64,000 nt of DNA from Asterochloris sp. CNOR1. Taxonomy: Eukaryota; Chlorophyta; Trebouxiophyceae; Trebouxiales; Trebouxiaceae. Location of the stretch: positions 3,534,001-3,598,000 of the forward strand of contig OZ017747.1 in the NCBI GenBank assembly GCA_963969365.1. Reading direction: 5' to 3'. Shown here piece by piece: positions 13,041 through 24,719 of the stretch. Within the stretch, counting starts at the first letter, position 1, and the number at the start of each line of letters is the position of its first letter. A model generated the notes under the pieces. That model was not told the origin of the DNA. It was given only the letters and a program-made list of their open reading frames with translations, and ran no database searches. Position numbers and translations under genes: made by a program.

Positions 13041-13247
13041 CACAGAGGGCAGCGGTCTGCAGCATATGAGCAGCCTCCTGCCACAGACCACATTCTTTCA
13101 TCAGCAGACTGAAAGAAAGAGGCTTCCTGCACTTCAATCCACCACTTGATATGTGATGCAGCCATTGCCGCCTCTGGAGGCCACTGGTGTGCATTGCTGC
13201 TTGTAGTGCATGTCAGACGAGAGCTGGCTCTTCCAGGGGAGTGTGGT

Positions 13248-13264
13248 GGTGTTGAGACAACACC
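13248..13264 (-). promoter_or_regulatory. Histone 3' stem-loop of H4
   Basis: On the minus strand, 39 nt past the H4 stop, the sequence is GGTGTTGTCTCAACACC followed by ACCACA. It can fold as a 7-bp stem with a 3-nt loop (or 6 bp with a 5-nt loop). The same element follows the other three histone genes, so it is the likely 3'-end processing signal of non-polyadenylated histone mRNA. Confidence 0.88.
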
Positions 13265-13302
13265 CTTTTTTTCGTTGTGGATTAATTGAGCAGCTTGCAT
13301 GC

Positions 13303-14532
<1,230 letters not shown>

Positions 14533-14560
14533 GCTCCTCAATTTCAACCCCCAAAAAAAT

Positions 14561-14577
14561 GGTGTTGTGTCAACACC
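14561..14577 (+). promoter_or_regulatory. Histone 3' stem-loop of H3
   Basis: GGTGTTGTGTCAACACC then ACCAC, preceded by an A-run, 28 nt after the stop codon. Same palindrome as at the other three genes. Its 3' arm and flank (20 nt, 14570-14589) are perfectly repeated at 14601-14620. Confidence 0.9.
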
Positions 14578-14620
14578 ACCACTCCTTCTCCTGGGAGCCC
14601 TCAACACCACCACTCCTTCT
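14570..14620 (+). repeat. Direct repeat of the stem-loop 3' arm
   Basis: The 20-nt segment 14570-14589 (TCAACACCACCACTCCTTCT) recurs perfectly at 14601-14620. Only the 3' half of the palindrome is duplicated, so the second copy cannot form the hairpin by itself. Confidence 0.95.
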
Positions 14621-15117
14621 GGAATGCATTGGCTTTGTGGCACCAAGTGTGCCTGCATAGCATGTCCTCCAGACGTGTGTGTGGTCAACAACTCTGCTGG
14701 ACTGAGTCTAACACTTGCCACTGCCAAGCAGATCAGGGCTGTAGCCCTCTGTGAGCTAAGTGTCACAACTGTCGCAGCAAGACAGCGTGGGGTTTCTCAA
14801 GCAGTGTCCTGTGCACACAAACCTGTCTCTGTCTGCTGTGCATGCCACTAAACCCAAAACCCTAACACCTAGCCCATTGCCAGCATAGCACAAGGCAATG
14901 AGATTGGACAGGCTCAGCTCCATTAGACATCAGCTTAGTGCTGCAGATGGTCCACAAACCTGCTAAGCAGGAAGTGTCCAGCAACGAGCAGTGCACGCAC
15001 ATCTCACCTGCAAGTGCTGCTCAGGTGGGGCGAGCTGGTTCAGCTGCAGGTCTGTGGTGCCTGCACATAGGCTGATGGATGCACAAAGCAAGCAGCCGCA
15101 TTCCAGATGGGAGGGGT
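14621..15117. other. Spacer between H3 and H2B 3' ends
   Basis: About 500 bp between convergent histone 3' ends. No gene is seen. A single telo-box-like AAACCCTAA lies at 14857-14865; such boxes occur near histone and ribosomal-protein genes in plants, but here it is between 3' ends, so a role is doubtful. Confidence 0.55.
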
Positions 15118-15134
15118 GGTGTTGAAACAACACC
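15118..15134 (-). promoter_or_regulatory. Histone 3' stem-loop of H2B
   Basis: On the minus strand GGTGTTGTTTCAACACC then ACCCC, 39 nt past the H2B stop; same 17-nt palindrome as H4 and H3 except for one loop base. Confidence 0.88.
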
Positions 15135-15172
15135 CTTTTGTGTGGGTTTAAAAGTGAATTTCCCAGCTGCGT

Positions 15173-15660
15173 TTAGGCAGAGGTGAACTTGGTGACAGCC
15201 TTGGTGCCCTCTGAGACGGCGTGCTTGGCCAGCTCCCCAGGCAGGATGAGCCTGACTGCGGTCTGGATCTCGCGGCTGGTCACTGTGGGCTTCTTGTTGT
15301 ACCGGGCCAGGGTGGCTGTCTCTGTGGCGATCTTGTCGAAGATGTCAGCGATGAAGCTGTTGAGGATGCTCATGGCCTTGGAGCTGATGCCAGTGTCAGG
15401 GTGGACCTGCTTGAGCACCTGCATGGTGATGCTAAAGGGTCAGCATTTCTGCTTAGCTTGTAAATGACATGAGCATAGTCAGCTGCCACAACACAGCACA
15501 CCACATGCTGCTGCATGACACAGAACCCCACCTTGTAGATGTAGATCTTGTAGCTTTCCACTGCCTTCCTGGAGACCTTCTTCTTCTTGTCGCCAGCACT
15601 AGCTCCGGTCTTCTTGACCACCTTCTTAGCGGGCTTCTTCTCGCCGGACTTGGGAGCCAT
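15173..15660 (-). CDS. H2B: Histone H2B
   Basis: Core histone, 124 aa, exons 15532-15660 (residues 1-43, Lys-rich tail [17 protein letters not shown] up to SYKIYIYK) and 15173-15418 (residues 44-124, [16 protein letters not shown] to AVTKFTSA). The intron lies after K43 with GTGGGG...GCAG borders. The tail is shorter than in land plants, as is usual for algae. The C-terminal lysine context [14 protein letters not shown] keeps the site that is monoubiquitinated in other eukaryotes. H2B dimerises with H2A, encoded divergently 238 bp away. The 3' end carries the shared stem-loop rather than a TGTAA signal. Confidence 0.99.
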
Positions 15661-15898
15661 GGCTGCTATGCGGATTGTATACTGAGTGTTCGGATGCCTA
15701 GTGAGTGACGGACAGTGTTGAGTGGAGCGGTGAGGCTGAGAGAGACAACACCTACCGGGTTAGAAGCCTGACCCTAGCCTCTAGGGTCAGGTGCCTACCC
15801 TAGCGTGTGTATGCAGCCAGCGCCTGACCGAACTCCTCAACTCTCTGCAAAGTCACAGCATCTCTCTTGTCTCTTAGCACCCTTCACACTCTAGCAAC
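15661..15898. promoter_or_regulatory. Bidirectional H2B-H2A promoter
   Basis: 238 bp between divergent ATGs. Its centre holds a perfect 11-bp inverted repeat (15767-15791), and the core CCTGACC appears a third time at 15823-15829. The region just before H2A is CT-rich (TCTCTCTTGTCTCTT), probably the 5' UTR. Confidence 0.8.
15767..15791. promoter_or_regulatory. Perfect 11-bp palindrome in the H2B-H2A promoter
   Basis: CCTGACCCTAG, spacer CCT, then CTAGGGTCAGG. It sits 107 bp from each ATG, i.e. in the exact middle, as expected for a shared operator read the same way in both directions. Candidate binding site of a dimeric factor; no known motif is assigned. Confidence 0.75.
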
Positions 15899-16451
15899 AT
15901 GTCTGGCAAGGGCAGAGGCAAGACCGCTGGCAAGAAGGCTGTCAGCCGGTCCACCAAGGCTGGCCTGCAGTTCCCTGTGGGCCGCATTGCCCGCTACTTG
16001 AAGAAGGGCAAGTACGCCACCAGAATTGGCGCTGGAGCCCCAGTGTACTTGGTGAGCTGAGGCTTCAAGGTGCTGGCTTGTGCTGGGCTGCATTACTTGA
16101 GTTGTGCAGCATGGCTAATCAGCATGTCGCAATGATGTGGCTGGCATGTGCTTCCCTGCTTGACCCTGTACCTGTGGACCAGCTGGCAGACATGTCCCTA
16201 CCACCCTGCAGGCTGCTGTGCTAGAGTACCTGGCAGCTGAGGTGCTGGAGCTGGCAGGCAACGCTGCCCGCGACAACAAGAAGACCCGCATCGTGCCCCG
16301 CCACATCCAGCTGGCTGTGCGCAATGATGAGGAGCTGAGCAAGCTGCTGGGCGGCGTCACCATCGCCTCCGGCGGTGTGCTGCCCAACATCCACGGCGTC
16401 CTGCTGCCCAAGAAGAGTGGCAAGAAGGACGCTGCTGAGGAGGCAGAGTAA
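15899..16451 (+). CDS. H2A: Histone H2A
   Basis: Core histone, 130 aa, exons 15899-16051 (residues 1-51, [20 protein letters not shown] to GAGAPVYL) and 16212-16451 (residues 52-130, [20 protein letters not shown] to the acidic end EEAE). The intron lies after L51. It has the [14 protein letters not shown] and acidic-patch EYLAAE/NDEEL motifs. The C-terminus lacks the SQEF motif of H2A.X and the H2A.Z-specific residues, so this is canonical H2A. It is divergent from H2B and followed 26 nt after the stop by the stem-loop, so it is probably S-phase expressed. Confidence 0.99.
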
Positions 16452-16477
16452 ACAGTGCATAAAACCAACAAAAAACT

Positions 16478-16494
16478 GGTGTTGTTTCGACACC
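16478..16494 (+). promoter_or_regulatory. Histone 3' stem-loop of H2A
   Basis: GGTGTTGTTTCGACACC then ACCACC, preceded by an A-run. Relative to the other three, one stem A became G, which keeps pairing as a G-U wobble in RNA. This is a sign that the structure itself is under selection. Confidence 0.88.
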
Positions 16495-17016
16495 ACCACC
16501 ACGCCCCTGGGGAATCCTTCGAAATGTGCACGCCCTTGAGCACCCTAGAAGCATGCAACCGTTGGCAATGTTGAGCATGGCTAAGCTGATATTCCCACTC
16601 AAGTGCACGCCCTGTGCACACGGCAGAGTTTGTGAAGCTATGAGGAGCAACCAGGAGCCAGTGGCCTCAGTTAGCCATTCCAGGTACCTGCCCCAAGTGC
16701 AATTGCTCTCTACCTGTGAGAAGTCCAGCTGCAGTCACTGGCAGATTCAGACCAACTGACTGTCCAGGCCTGGTGCAGTATGCTTACACTACTGATATGC
16801 TGCTGCCACCATTGCGTTTTAAATTGGCTGCGTTGGCCTCTGGGACAGCCCTGGCGGCGTCGAGGAGGTGGATGCTTCAAGGTCAGCAGATAGGCGCTGA
16901 TGGGAAATGATTATAGAGGTGTTGTGTTACTGTCTACCACTAGCCAGGAAATGCTTTCACTCCATAGAAGAGCGCCAGCTGTTGCATCGGTCAGATATGG
17001 GTGACTGGCAGTTGGT
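16495..17016. other. Spacer between convergent H2A and LeuRS 3' ends
   Basis: About 520 bp without a gene. TTACA at 16784-16788 is TGTAA on the minus strand, 229 nt past the LeuRS stop, and is the likely poly(A) signal of that gene. Confidence 0.6.
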
Positions 17017-20000
17017 TCACTTGCCAACAATGATGTTGAGTATTCTGTTAGGAACAAAAATGATTTTCTTTGTGGCTTTGCCATCAGTGAATTTGGCAAT
17101 GCCAGGCACAGCACATGCAGCCTGGACCGCCCCCTGCTGGTCAATGTCAGCGGGCACCTGCACTGTGCCGCGCATCTTGCCGTTGACCTGCAGCACAGAG
17201 CCAGTGCTTCCTGGCAGCAGCAAATGCAACAGGCTTGTAGGCAGCGGCAAATGCAACAGATGAAGCCTCACCTGAACTGGCAGTTTAACAGAATCTTCCA
17301 CCAAAAGCGTTTCATCGTACCGTGGCCAGGGCTCATAAGCCAAAGAGCCGGGGTTCCCCAGCATCTGCAAGGCAGTGATGTTGCCATAAAGATCCGGCAG
17401 CTGGTAAAGTCATTGCACCAGTCCACACCAACCTAAGTTGTCCATGGCATGCCGGATGCGCAGCAGGCCACTGCTCAAGGCAGTGGGCCGCTCAGCAACA
17501 CCCTGTAGACTCCCCGGACCTCAAGCTAACCTCCAGTGCCCCAGCACCTCATGCAGCTGCTCAGAAAGCAATATATTTGCATTGACTGCTCCAGCCTCGG
17601 CAGTCTGGCGGCAAGCACTGGCTCTTCTCTGGGCTGCTGTGTCCATGCAGCAAACTGCAGGTGGCCCACCTGCCACATCTCCTCCCCCAGGTGGGGGGCG
17701 TAGGCAGCCAGCAGGAGCACAAAGGGGGCCAGCACTGCACGGGGCCGCGTGTCCCACTTGTAGGCCCCATTCACAAACTCCATCATGGCCGCAATGCCTG
17801 TGTTGAAGCGCATGGCCTCCGTTTCCTCTGTGACCTGCAGGGGAGCAGCCATTTCCAGGGACTGCAATAAATGCTCTGACACCATGGGGAAATGTTGGCA
17901 TTGGCAAAGCGACGCCTCGCGGTATGCGCATCTTGATTGTTGTGTAGCAGCTGACTATTGTGGTCACTGTTTCACAGGTGGCAAGCAGCTGACTAGCGCT
18001 GGGTGTGTGTATGCGCACGCCACAGGCGTGCCAGAGAATCGTGACTGCACAGCCAGGCTGCCCAGCATGGAACATTCTGGATGGCAAGCAAGCTGTGCAT
18101 GCTGTGGCCCATTCAGTGTGTGGCAAGGGGAGCAGCAGGCCTGAGGGGGCATGGATGATTGTGACAGTGGCATGCAGCAGGCGCATCTGATCCTGACAAT
18201 CCCTCGTGCCTTGCGCACTGATGCAACGCCACACACAGTACCTTCTGGCAGCCACAGGACACATACCTTCTTGATGGTGGCATGGAGCAGGCGCATCTGA
18301 TCCTGGCTGGGCTCGCAGTTGCTGGTGCCCTGCTCGGCGATCAGGCGCCATACTCTTGCCAGGAAGCGGTGCACTCCGTCAATGTTCTTGGTGCTCCAGA
18401 CCTGCAGCCGGGGCGCCGGGTTGGCAGGCTTCCAGTGATGGTGCCGTTGATTTTGGCTTGCGGCTGCAGACGGCACAGCCACCTGCTACCTGTGTTAACA
18501 GGCAGCTGCTTGGCCAGGATGGGGATGGCAGGCAGGGCTTCCCAGCTTGGGCAAATCCATTCAGGCAGCAGCAGAAAGGACAATCAAGCAATGTGCAGCC
18601 TCACCATGCAGCGCTGCATGCAGGGCTGTTGGAGGCGATCTGCCTGTGCAGACTGGCTCATCTGTCCAGCAAGGACCACACAAGCCTGAATGCCTGAACT
18701 TGAGAGTTGACAGCAGCACCATGCAAGCTCCACCTTGGTGTCCTGCAGCGGCCCCAAGAACATTTCATAGAGTCGCAGGGAGTCTGCCCCATAGCAGTGT
18801 ACCACGTCATCTGGGTTGATCACATTGCCCCGGCTCTTGCTCATCTTGTGTGCCCGTGCAGAGAGGCGCGCCCCAGGGTTCTGGCCCCACACCAGCTTGT
18901 CTCCCTGCTTCTGGACTTCCTCAGCAGCCACCCTGCAGGGGCAGCGGATGTCTGCATCACACATGTAGCGAGTCCCTGGAAGAGCCATAAGCTGTCGCAG
19001 TTCACTGTTGGCTGCAGGACCTTCCATACAGCCACTCTACAGAGCATAGGGCAACAAACCACGGGGCAGCTCAGCCTGCTTCTTAGTTTGTTCAGTAGCA
19101 GCCTGCAGGAACAGCACAGCCTGCTGCACAGCAGTGCAGCGGCTGAAGCAGGAGCAGGGCCTCGATACTTGTACAGCCTGTTTCTGGGCCTTCAAAGCAG
19201 CCTCACTGCATCAAGGAGGAGTTCTGAGGCAGCATAGCACTTGGGGCAGAAGGCATGGCTGCTGTTGTGCCAGAGAATGGCAGCAGGACCCCAGTTCCTG
19301 GCATGCTGCCAACAGCCTGGCCTCCAGATGCAAGAACGCCATGCATCCACACAGTTCCAGAAGCCGTTGCCTGCCGCCAACACGTCTCCCCTCATCAGCC
19401 CCTGACAAGCCTGCAGTGCAGTCAGCTGAGCCCATCCCACCTTACAGCTGAAGTCTGGGGCCCTTCCTGAGCTGCAAAGCTGCCGTCCGGATTCTGATAC
19501 GCAGTGTACTCCACCTCCCCCAGGATCATGCCCTGGCTGACCAGGCGCTGGAAAGGCTCCCTGGTGGTGACCACGCCCAAGTCATACAGCACCTGCACCA
19601 TACTGCAGCTATCTAAGCAGCCCTGATTGGCAAGCAACAGTAAGCTGCTGCAGCATCTGGGTGACTCTGTGAAGGCTGCGGCTTTGCCAGGAGGCAGTGT
19701 GGTATTTTGCTCAGTGCAGGCTAGCAGGGCGCTGAGAACTCCTAGCCCTTGCTACCTGCACTATGATGCAGAGCTGAACGCAGCCAAAGCACCAGACAGC
19801 AAAGATGCATAGTAAAGCCGCCTCTTTTGTGGCAAGTCAAGACCTTTTTCGAGAGGCGACCGCAGAGCAGGTGCAGGACAGCGTGCCCTGCAGCGCCCAC
19901 CACAAGAATGCTGCGCTCACTTGAGGAGCCAACTGCACAGATGCAGCCTGACAGACAGTGCTGCTTGCTCTGCAGGGCCTGTGTGTGATATGTGGCAAGC

Positions 20001-23000
20001 CACATAAAGCAGGCGCACAGGCACAATCACATCCCTGTCCGTGCTTGTCTGGCAGCATGGCATCAAGGTGTGGGTTCTGCAGTTTACCTTGTGCCAGAAG
20101 CGTGCATACAGCAGGTGCAGCACAGCGTGCTCAGCGCCGCCCACATACAAGTCCACAGGCATCCAGTACTTCTCAGCCTCTGGCGTCAGCATCTGCTGGT
20201 TGTTCAGTGGGTCTAAGAAACGCAGGTAGTACCAGCAGGAGCCCGCCCACTGGGGCATTGTGGAGGCTTCCCGTGTGGCAGGGCGGCCTGCACACCAGGT
20301 GACCTCACCCATTCAGTCACGGCAGCAATCTGCACATGAGTGCATGGTAAAGGCTGCCTGCGTGGCAGGGCGGCCCATACATGAGCTGTCAGTGACACGG
20401 AGAGGCTGCCCAATGACAAGCAGTCTGTCATTTGGCTGATGACCTCACAGGTGCATGAGCTGGCAACCAGCTTGACAGCATCAACACTGCAGGCTTGTGA
20501 GGCACACGGGCAGACATTATAGCTTGTTGCGAGCGTTGATGTATGCATATGTGCACTGTTGACAGGCGGCCAGGACATGCGGCTGTACCAGGCACAAACT
20601 CTTAGCAGGTACTGCAGCAACAGGTGCACCCTGCAAAGGGCACGGGGGCTCACCCGTGGCAGGGTCGGTGGTGTTGACCCAGTCTGTCACTTTGGCCAGC
20701 GGCGGATCTGGCCGTCCTGTGGGGTGGAATGCTGCCTGGGCTGGCAGCAGGAGCGGAAGCTCACTCTCTGGGATGGGGACAGCCTCCTGCAGATGCAGCA
20801 CATGCTTCACAATGGCATGTGCCTACCCTCTGCAAGGGGAGGGACAGCCTCCTGTACAGCAGCAGCATCACATATCTCCTGCTCACTGCAAACGGCATGA
20901 GTGGGTTCTTGCACACCCGAGGACCGATTTGTCTGCCATGTTGGGCATGGAGATAGTCAATGCTCACTCCAGAAACACCAAGTACGTGCCGCACTTATGC
21001 GCAGGCCTGCCGTGACAGCTTGAACAGGTAGCCAGCAGCATGTATTAAGGCTGCAGCACCTCCATCTGGCAGACGCCTAGATATGAATGGTGCAATTCAC
21101 CTGAGACCCTCATTGCAGACCATGTGAGGGCTTTTCACTTGAAGGCTTCCGCATCGAAAGCCAGCTTCAGCCTGAAATGCAGCCCCAGCAGCACACACCA
21201 AACTTAGCAGCATCTGTTACAGGCCCGGACTGTGTGCAGGCCCACCTCAGACCCCTCCGGATAGATGATGGGAAATGGCTCCCCCCAGTAGCGCTGCCGT
21301 GCAAAGAGCCAGTCCCTCAGCTTGAAGTTGACTTTGCGCTGCCCAAGGCGGTGCTGCTCTAGCCAGTCAATGACCCTCTGCTGTGCCTCCAGGGTGGGCA
21401 GGCCATCTAGGGCCAGCTTGCTGGAGTCTGAGGAGGAATTGACTGCTGTGCCATGGCCTGCAGGCAGGACAGCATGCTGACTGGTCTGACAGGTGCAAGG
21501 ACTGACAGACAGCTGAGGAGCAGCTTTCAGAAGGATGCAAAACCTGGAAGCTGAGGGGAAGATGAAATGTCTTTTCAAGATTTACAGACATGTACATTTC
21601 CTCGGTCAGCAAGGACCTGCTACAGGCCATGGACGGCCTGAATGCAACTCCAAAATCGTTTGATGCAAATGCGGGAGTCCTCCAGCCTGGGCAGCCTGTT
21701 CACAGAAACTGTCAGCAGATAAAGTGGCCTGCCCAAGCCAGAGTCCCCTCAGCAAGACGCACAGGACTAACCTGGCGTGGGCAGCTCCTCTTCCTCGTCG
21801 CTGCACTGCACCACCTGCCTGACAGGTAGGCCAAAGGTCTGTGCGAACTCAAAGTCGCGGGTGTCGTGCGCTGGCACGGCCATGATGGCCCCGCTGCCGT
21901 AGCTGCCCAGCACATAATCAGCCACCCAGATGGCAATGGCCTCCCCCGTGGCAGGGTTGATGGCATGACTGCCTGTAGGCAAGGTAGGGAGTGATGTGCA
22001 TGCAATCCCTGTGCAATTTGGAGCCTGCTGTTCTGCAGTCAACTGCAGGCGCATGACCTCCCCATCCAGGTAAGACTTCCAGACTTCTAGATACATGTGG
22101 CTGCCTGACTCTTGCAGAGAGTCTGGCCACAAGCTCTGAGATGCCCTGTTTGCTTGAAGACTGCACAGCCCTGACGAACTGCTGGACCAGGACCTGCACT
22201 GTCAGTCAGCTGCCAGCCACGAGCATGCAGGAAAGCACAGTGCAGGCCAACCAGTTGAGACGCCGCTCTTCTCCTTCTGAAGCTCTGTACGCTCCAAGTC
22301 TGACTTGGCCCCAGCAGCTGCCACATACTGCTGAACGGCCTGCTGCTGCTCTGGTGTGGTCAGCTGCTGCACCAGGGGGTGCTCTGGGGCTAGGACCATG
22401 TAAGTCACACCAAAGAGCGTGTCGGGACGGGTGGTGTAGACGTTCAGGGTGGTCCCGTGGCCACAGGTGGTGCCACTGCCTGGCTGCAACTGGAAGGTGA
22501 TGTCTGCACCCTGCAGGCAGATCAGGTCAGGCAGCTGGCAACCAGCCCATACATTTTGGCGATGCACAAAGGCTGAGCACCCACAAGTGGTCACCAGGAG
22601 TGCTGCAAGCACCTCTGCCTGCTGCAGCGAGGTGCTGGTGCTGCTCACAACAGCCTTCAGCAGGAGAGTGCAGTCAGGGTTTTCAGTGGGGAATTGCAGC
22701 TTGCCTAAGCTGAGCCCATCAAGATTGAACCACCACCATGGAGCAGCAATTGGAGTCAGTTAGCAGAACACGCCCGAGGTGCTTACTTCAGAGCGGCCAA
22801 TCCAGTTGCGCTGCATGTCCTTGATGCTGTCTGACCAGTCAAGGCCCTCCAGGTCTTCCAGCAGCCTGTCTGCATAGGCTGTGATGCGCAGCATCCACTG
22901 CAGACATGGAAGCAGCAGGCTGTGTCAGCAGTGGGCCAGGAAACACTGTAGGTAAGCTGCAGCAGCACTGGACAGATGGTCATGTGTTGACTGGATCATC

Positions 23001-24336
23001 TAGCAGCGTATGCAGGGTTCAGACTGCCCAACAACCCTCTCACCTGCTTCATGGGCATGCGCTGGACGGGATGTCCTCCACGTTCTGACTTGCCATCGAT
23101 GACCTCCTCATTGGCCAGCACGGTCCCCAACGCGGGGCACCAATTCACGGGCACCTCAGCCTGGTAGGCCAGGCCCTTGTTGAAGAGCTGCAGGAAGATC
23201 CACTGCGTCCATCTGCATTGGCAGCAGAAGCAAGCAGGGTGAGCTGGCATGCTTGCACAAGAGTCTGTGGGCGTCTTGGAAGGCCTGTCGCTCTCACTGA
23301 GCCTGCTACAACAATGTGCAAATGCGTAGGAGTCTCTGCTCAGGTTTCAGGGTATTGAAGTGCTGAGGCAGCCTCACTGGCACAGGCACATATGTGCAGA
23401 CATTGGCAGCTACATGCCCAACAGCCGCAAGTACATGCAGAACCCCTGGCCAGCTCACTTGTAGTACTCAGGGTCAGTGGTGGCAACCTCCCTGCTCCAG
23501 TCATACGAAAAGCCGAGAGACTGCAGCTGCTGGCGAAACCTGGCAATGTTTTTGGCAGTGGTCTCTGCAGGGTGGGTGCCCGTCTGGATTGCATATGCCT
23601 CGGCGGGCAGGCCGAAGGCATCCCACCCCATAGGGTGCAGCACATTGTGGCCCGTCATGCGCTTGTAGCGCGCCACGATGTCTGTGGCTGTATAGCCCTC
23701 AGGATGGCCAACATGAAGGCCAGCGCCACTGCAGGGAGAGTGGTGGTCAAACTTGGTGCAGGTCAGAGTCACACAGTGTGAGGTCAGGGAGTTTGGAAGG
23801 CACATTCATGGTGCAGATGGTGCGTGACGCAGCTAGTGCAAGCCTTGAGGGATCTGCCGGCAGCAGCTGGCAACACAGATTGCCATGCTGCAGATGTCAG
23901 CGCTTGGCAAAAGTCAACACTGGGGAGAGAGGACTCTGCCCTTTGGCGTGCAGCCATCTGCTGCTCTGCTTAGCTGTTGGTCTCACCTAGGATATGGGAA
24001 CATGTCCAGGGCATAGAACTTTGGCTTGGAGGTGTCCAGCTCAGAGATGTCAGGCGTTCTGAAGGTCTGGTGCTGTTGCCAATGCTGCTGCCATTTCTGC
24101 TCTATCTCTGTGAAGGGGTAGGCACCAGATCTAGGAGGCGCTGGGCTGGCGGTCGGCGTATCAGGGTGCTGAGCGGCATGTGGAGTGGCTGGAGGCTCTG
24201 TGACTGTGGGACTGCTCAATGAGCTGTGGCAGCGGCGCACTCCTGGGGTCTGCCGCCAACCTGCCCCTGGCTTCCTGAGGGGGTTGTAATGGACGTGGGT
24301 GAGCCTGCATGGGCGCAGGATCCCCAAACCACGCAT
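17017..24336 (-). CDS. LARS2: Organellar leucyl-tRNA synthetase (bacterial type)
   Basis: Charges tRNA-Leu in chloroplast and/or mitochondrion. Model: 15 exons, 939 aa: 23987-24336, 23459-23728, 23044-23212, 22787-22897, 22252-22510, 21772-21972, 21246-21457, 20654-20786, 20088-20287, 19441-19592, 18734-18932, 18267-18401, 17670-17834, 17272-17364, 17017-17187; all junctions are in phase. Class Ia signatures: GLHVGHPEG (HIGH motif, about residue 121), CP1 editing domain ([36 protein letters not shown]), [23 protein letters not shown] (about 714), anticodon-binding helices and the C-terminal [12 protein letters not shown] domain. Start chosen at 24336 because the first about 75 residues form an Arg/Ser-rich transit peptide ([17 protein letters not shown]) before [14 protein letters not shown]; the frame is also open further upstream. 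Divergent from VPS54. Confidence 0.95.
17213..17266 (-). repeat. 27-nt tandem repeat at a LeuRS donor site
   Basis: Units 17213-17239 and 17240-17266 share GCAAATGCAACAG and most flanking bases. They fill most of the 84-nt intron between the last two exons and abut the donor at 17271. Confidence 0.8.
18167..18305 (-). repeat. Exon-edge copy in a LeuRS intron
   Basis: The 3' end of the exon 18267-18401 (segment 18277-18305, encoding QMRLLHAT) is copied at 18167-18195 in the following intron with 28 of 29 bases identical and looser similarity beyond. The copy lacks the real donor. Confidence 0.9.
19840..20145 (-). repeat. Exon-edge copy with donor in a LeuRS intron
   Basis: The end of exon 20088-20287 plus donor (20081-20145) is copied at about 19840-19905 in the next intron. 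Read as protein, the exon gives [17 protein letters not shown] and the copy [17 protein letters not shown], so the copy was once coding. Confidence 0.9.
20263..20381 (-). repeat. Acceptor-side exon copy in a LeuRS intron
   Basis: The exon start 20263-20294 (with acceptor at 20288) is copied at 20350-20381, about 25 of 32 bases identical, including GTGGCAGGGCGGCC. Confidence 0.75.
20771..20872 (-). repeat. Acceptor-side exon copy in a LeuRS intron
   Basis: The exon start at 20771-20805 (GGGACAGCCTCCTG on the plus strand) reappears at about 20838-20872 in the preceding intron, 70 nt away. Confidence 0.7.
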
Positions 24337-24719
24337 TGGCAGGGAGGTCAAGGGACCTGTGCAGCCCAAGCAGTGCCAAGAGCTCTCCATATCGCTGTCA
24401 GCGCGACATACGGGGAGGATGTCTCCCTGGCATGGAGCGAATGGAAAGAAAGCAGCACTGACCTTTGCACCAGCTTTGCGCTGCTGAGTGCTGGAGTCAT
24501 CGTTTGCTTTGAGGAACTTGTGCTGATTGGGTACATGCTGCAACTGCAAGTCTTTCCCGCGATCTGCGCCCCAGCTGGCCAGTTCTAGCCAGAGGGCCAC
24601 AGTCCCAGGGACAAGCATTGGGAGATACACTTGAGGGGCAGCCTGGATGCCAGCTGCTGTTCACCAGTACAGCTTCACACCACTGGGGACCATGGCGGGC
24701 CCCCAGATCTGGCCTGTCC
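24337..24719. promoter_or_regulatory. LeuRS-VPS54 intergenic region
   Basis: 383 bp between divergent start codons, expected to hold both promoters and 5' UTRs. The LeuRS frame stays open to about 24630 upstream of the chosen ATG, so a longer LeuRS N-terminus cannot be excluded. No TATA box is obvious. Confidence 0.5.

Larger units (their letters stand above)
11075..13247. other. Intergenic region between the MATH gene and the histone cluster
   Basis: About 2.2 kb with no gene I can support. It should contain the MATH gene 3' UTR (a TGTAA poly(A)-like signal is at 11433-11437, about 360 nt past the stop). It also holds one isolated protein-like stretch near 12180-12349 and a short tandem repeat at about 12967-13040. 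Confidence 0.6.

Noticed and set aside
14857-14865. AAACCCTAA as telomeric repeat
   Set aside because: A single unit only; at most a telo-box, not a telomere remnant.
17521-18482. Minus-strand frames that run across LeuRS introns
   Set aside because: They contain LeuRS exons joined to intron translation; conserved LeuRS sequence stops at the splice sites.
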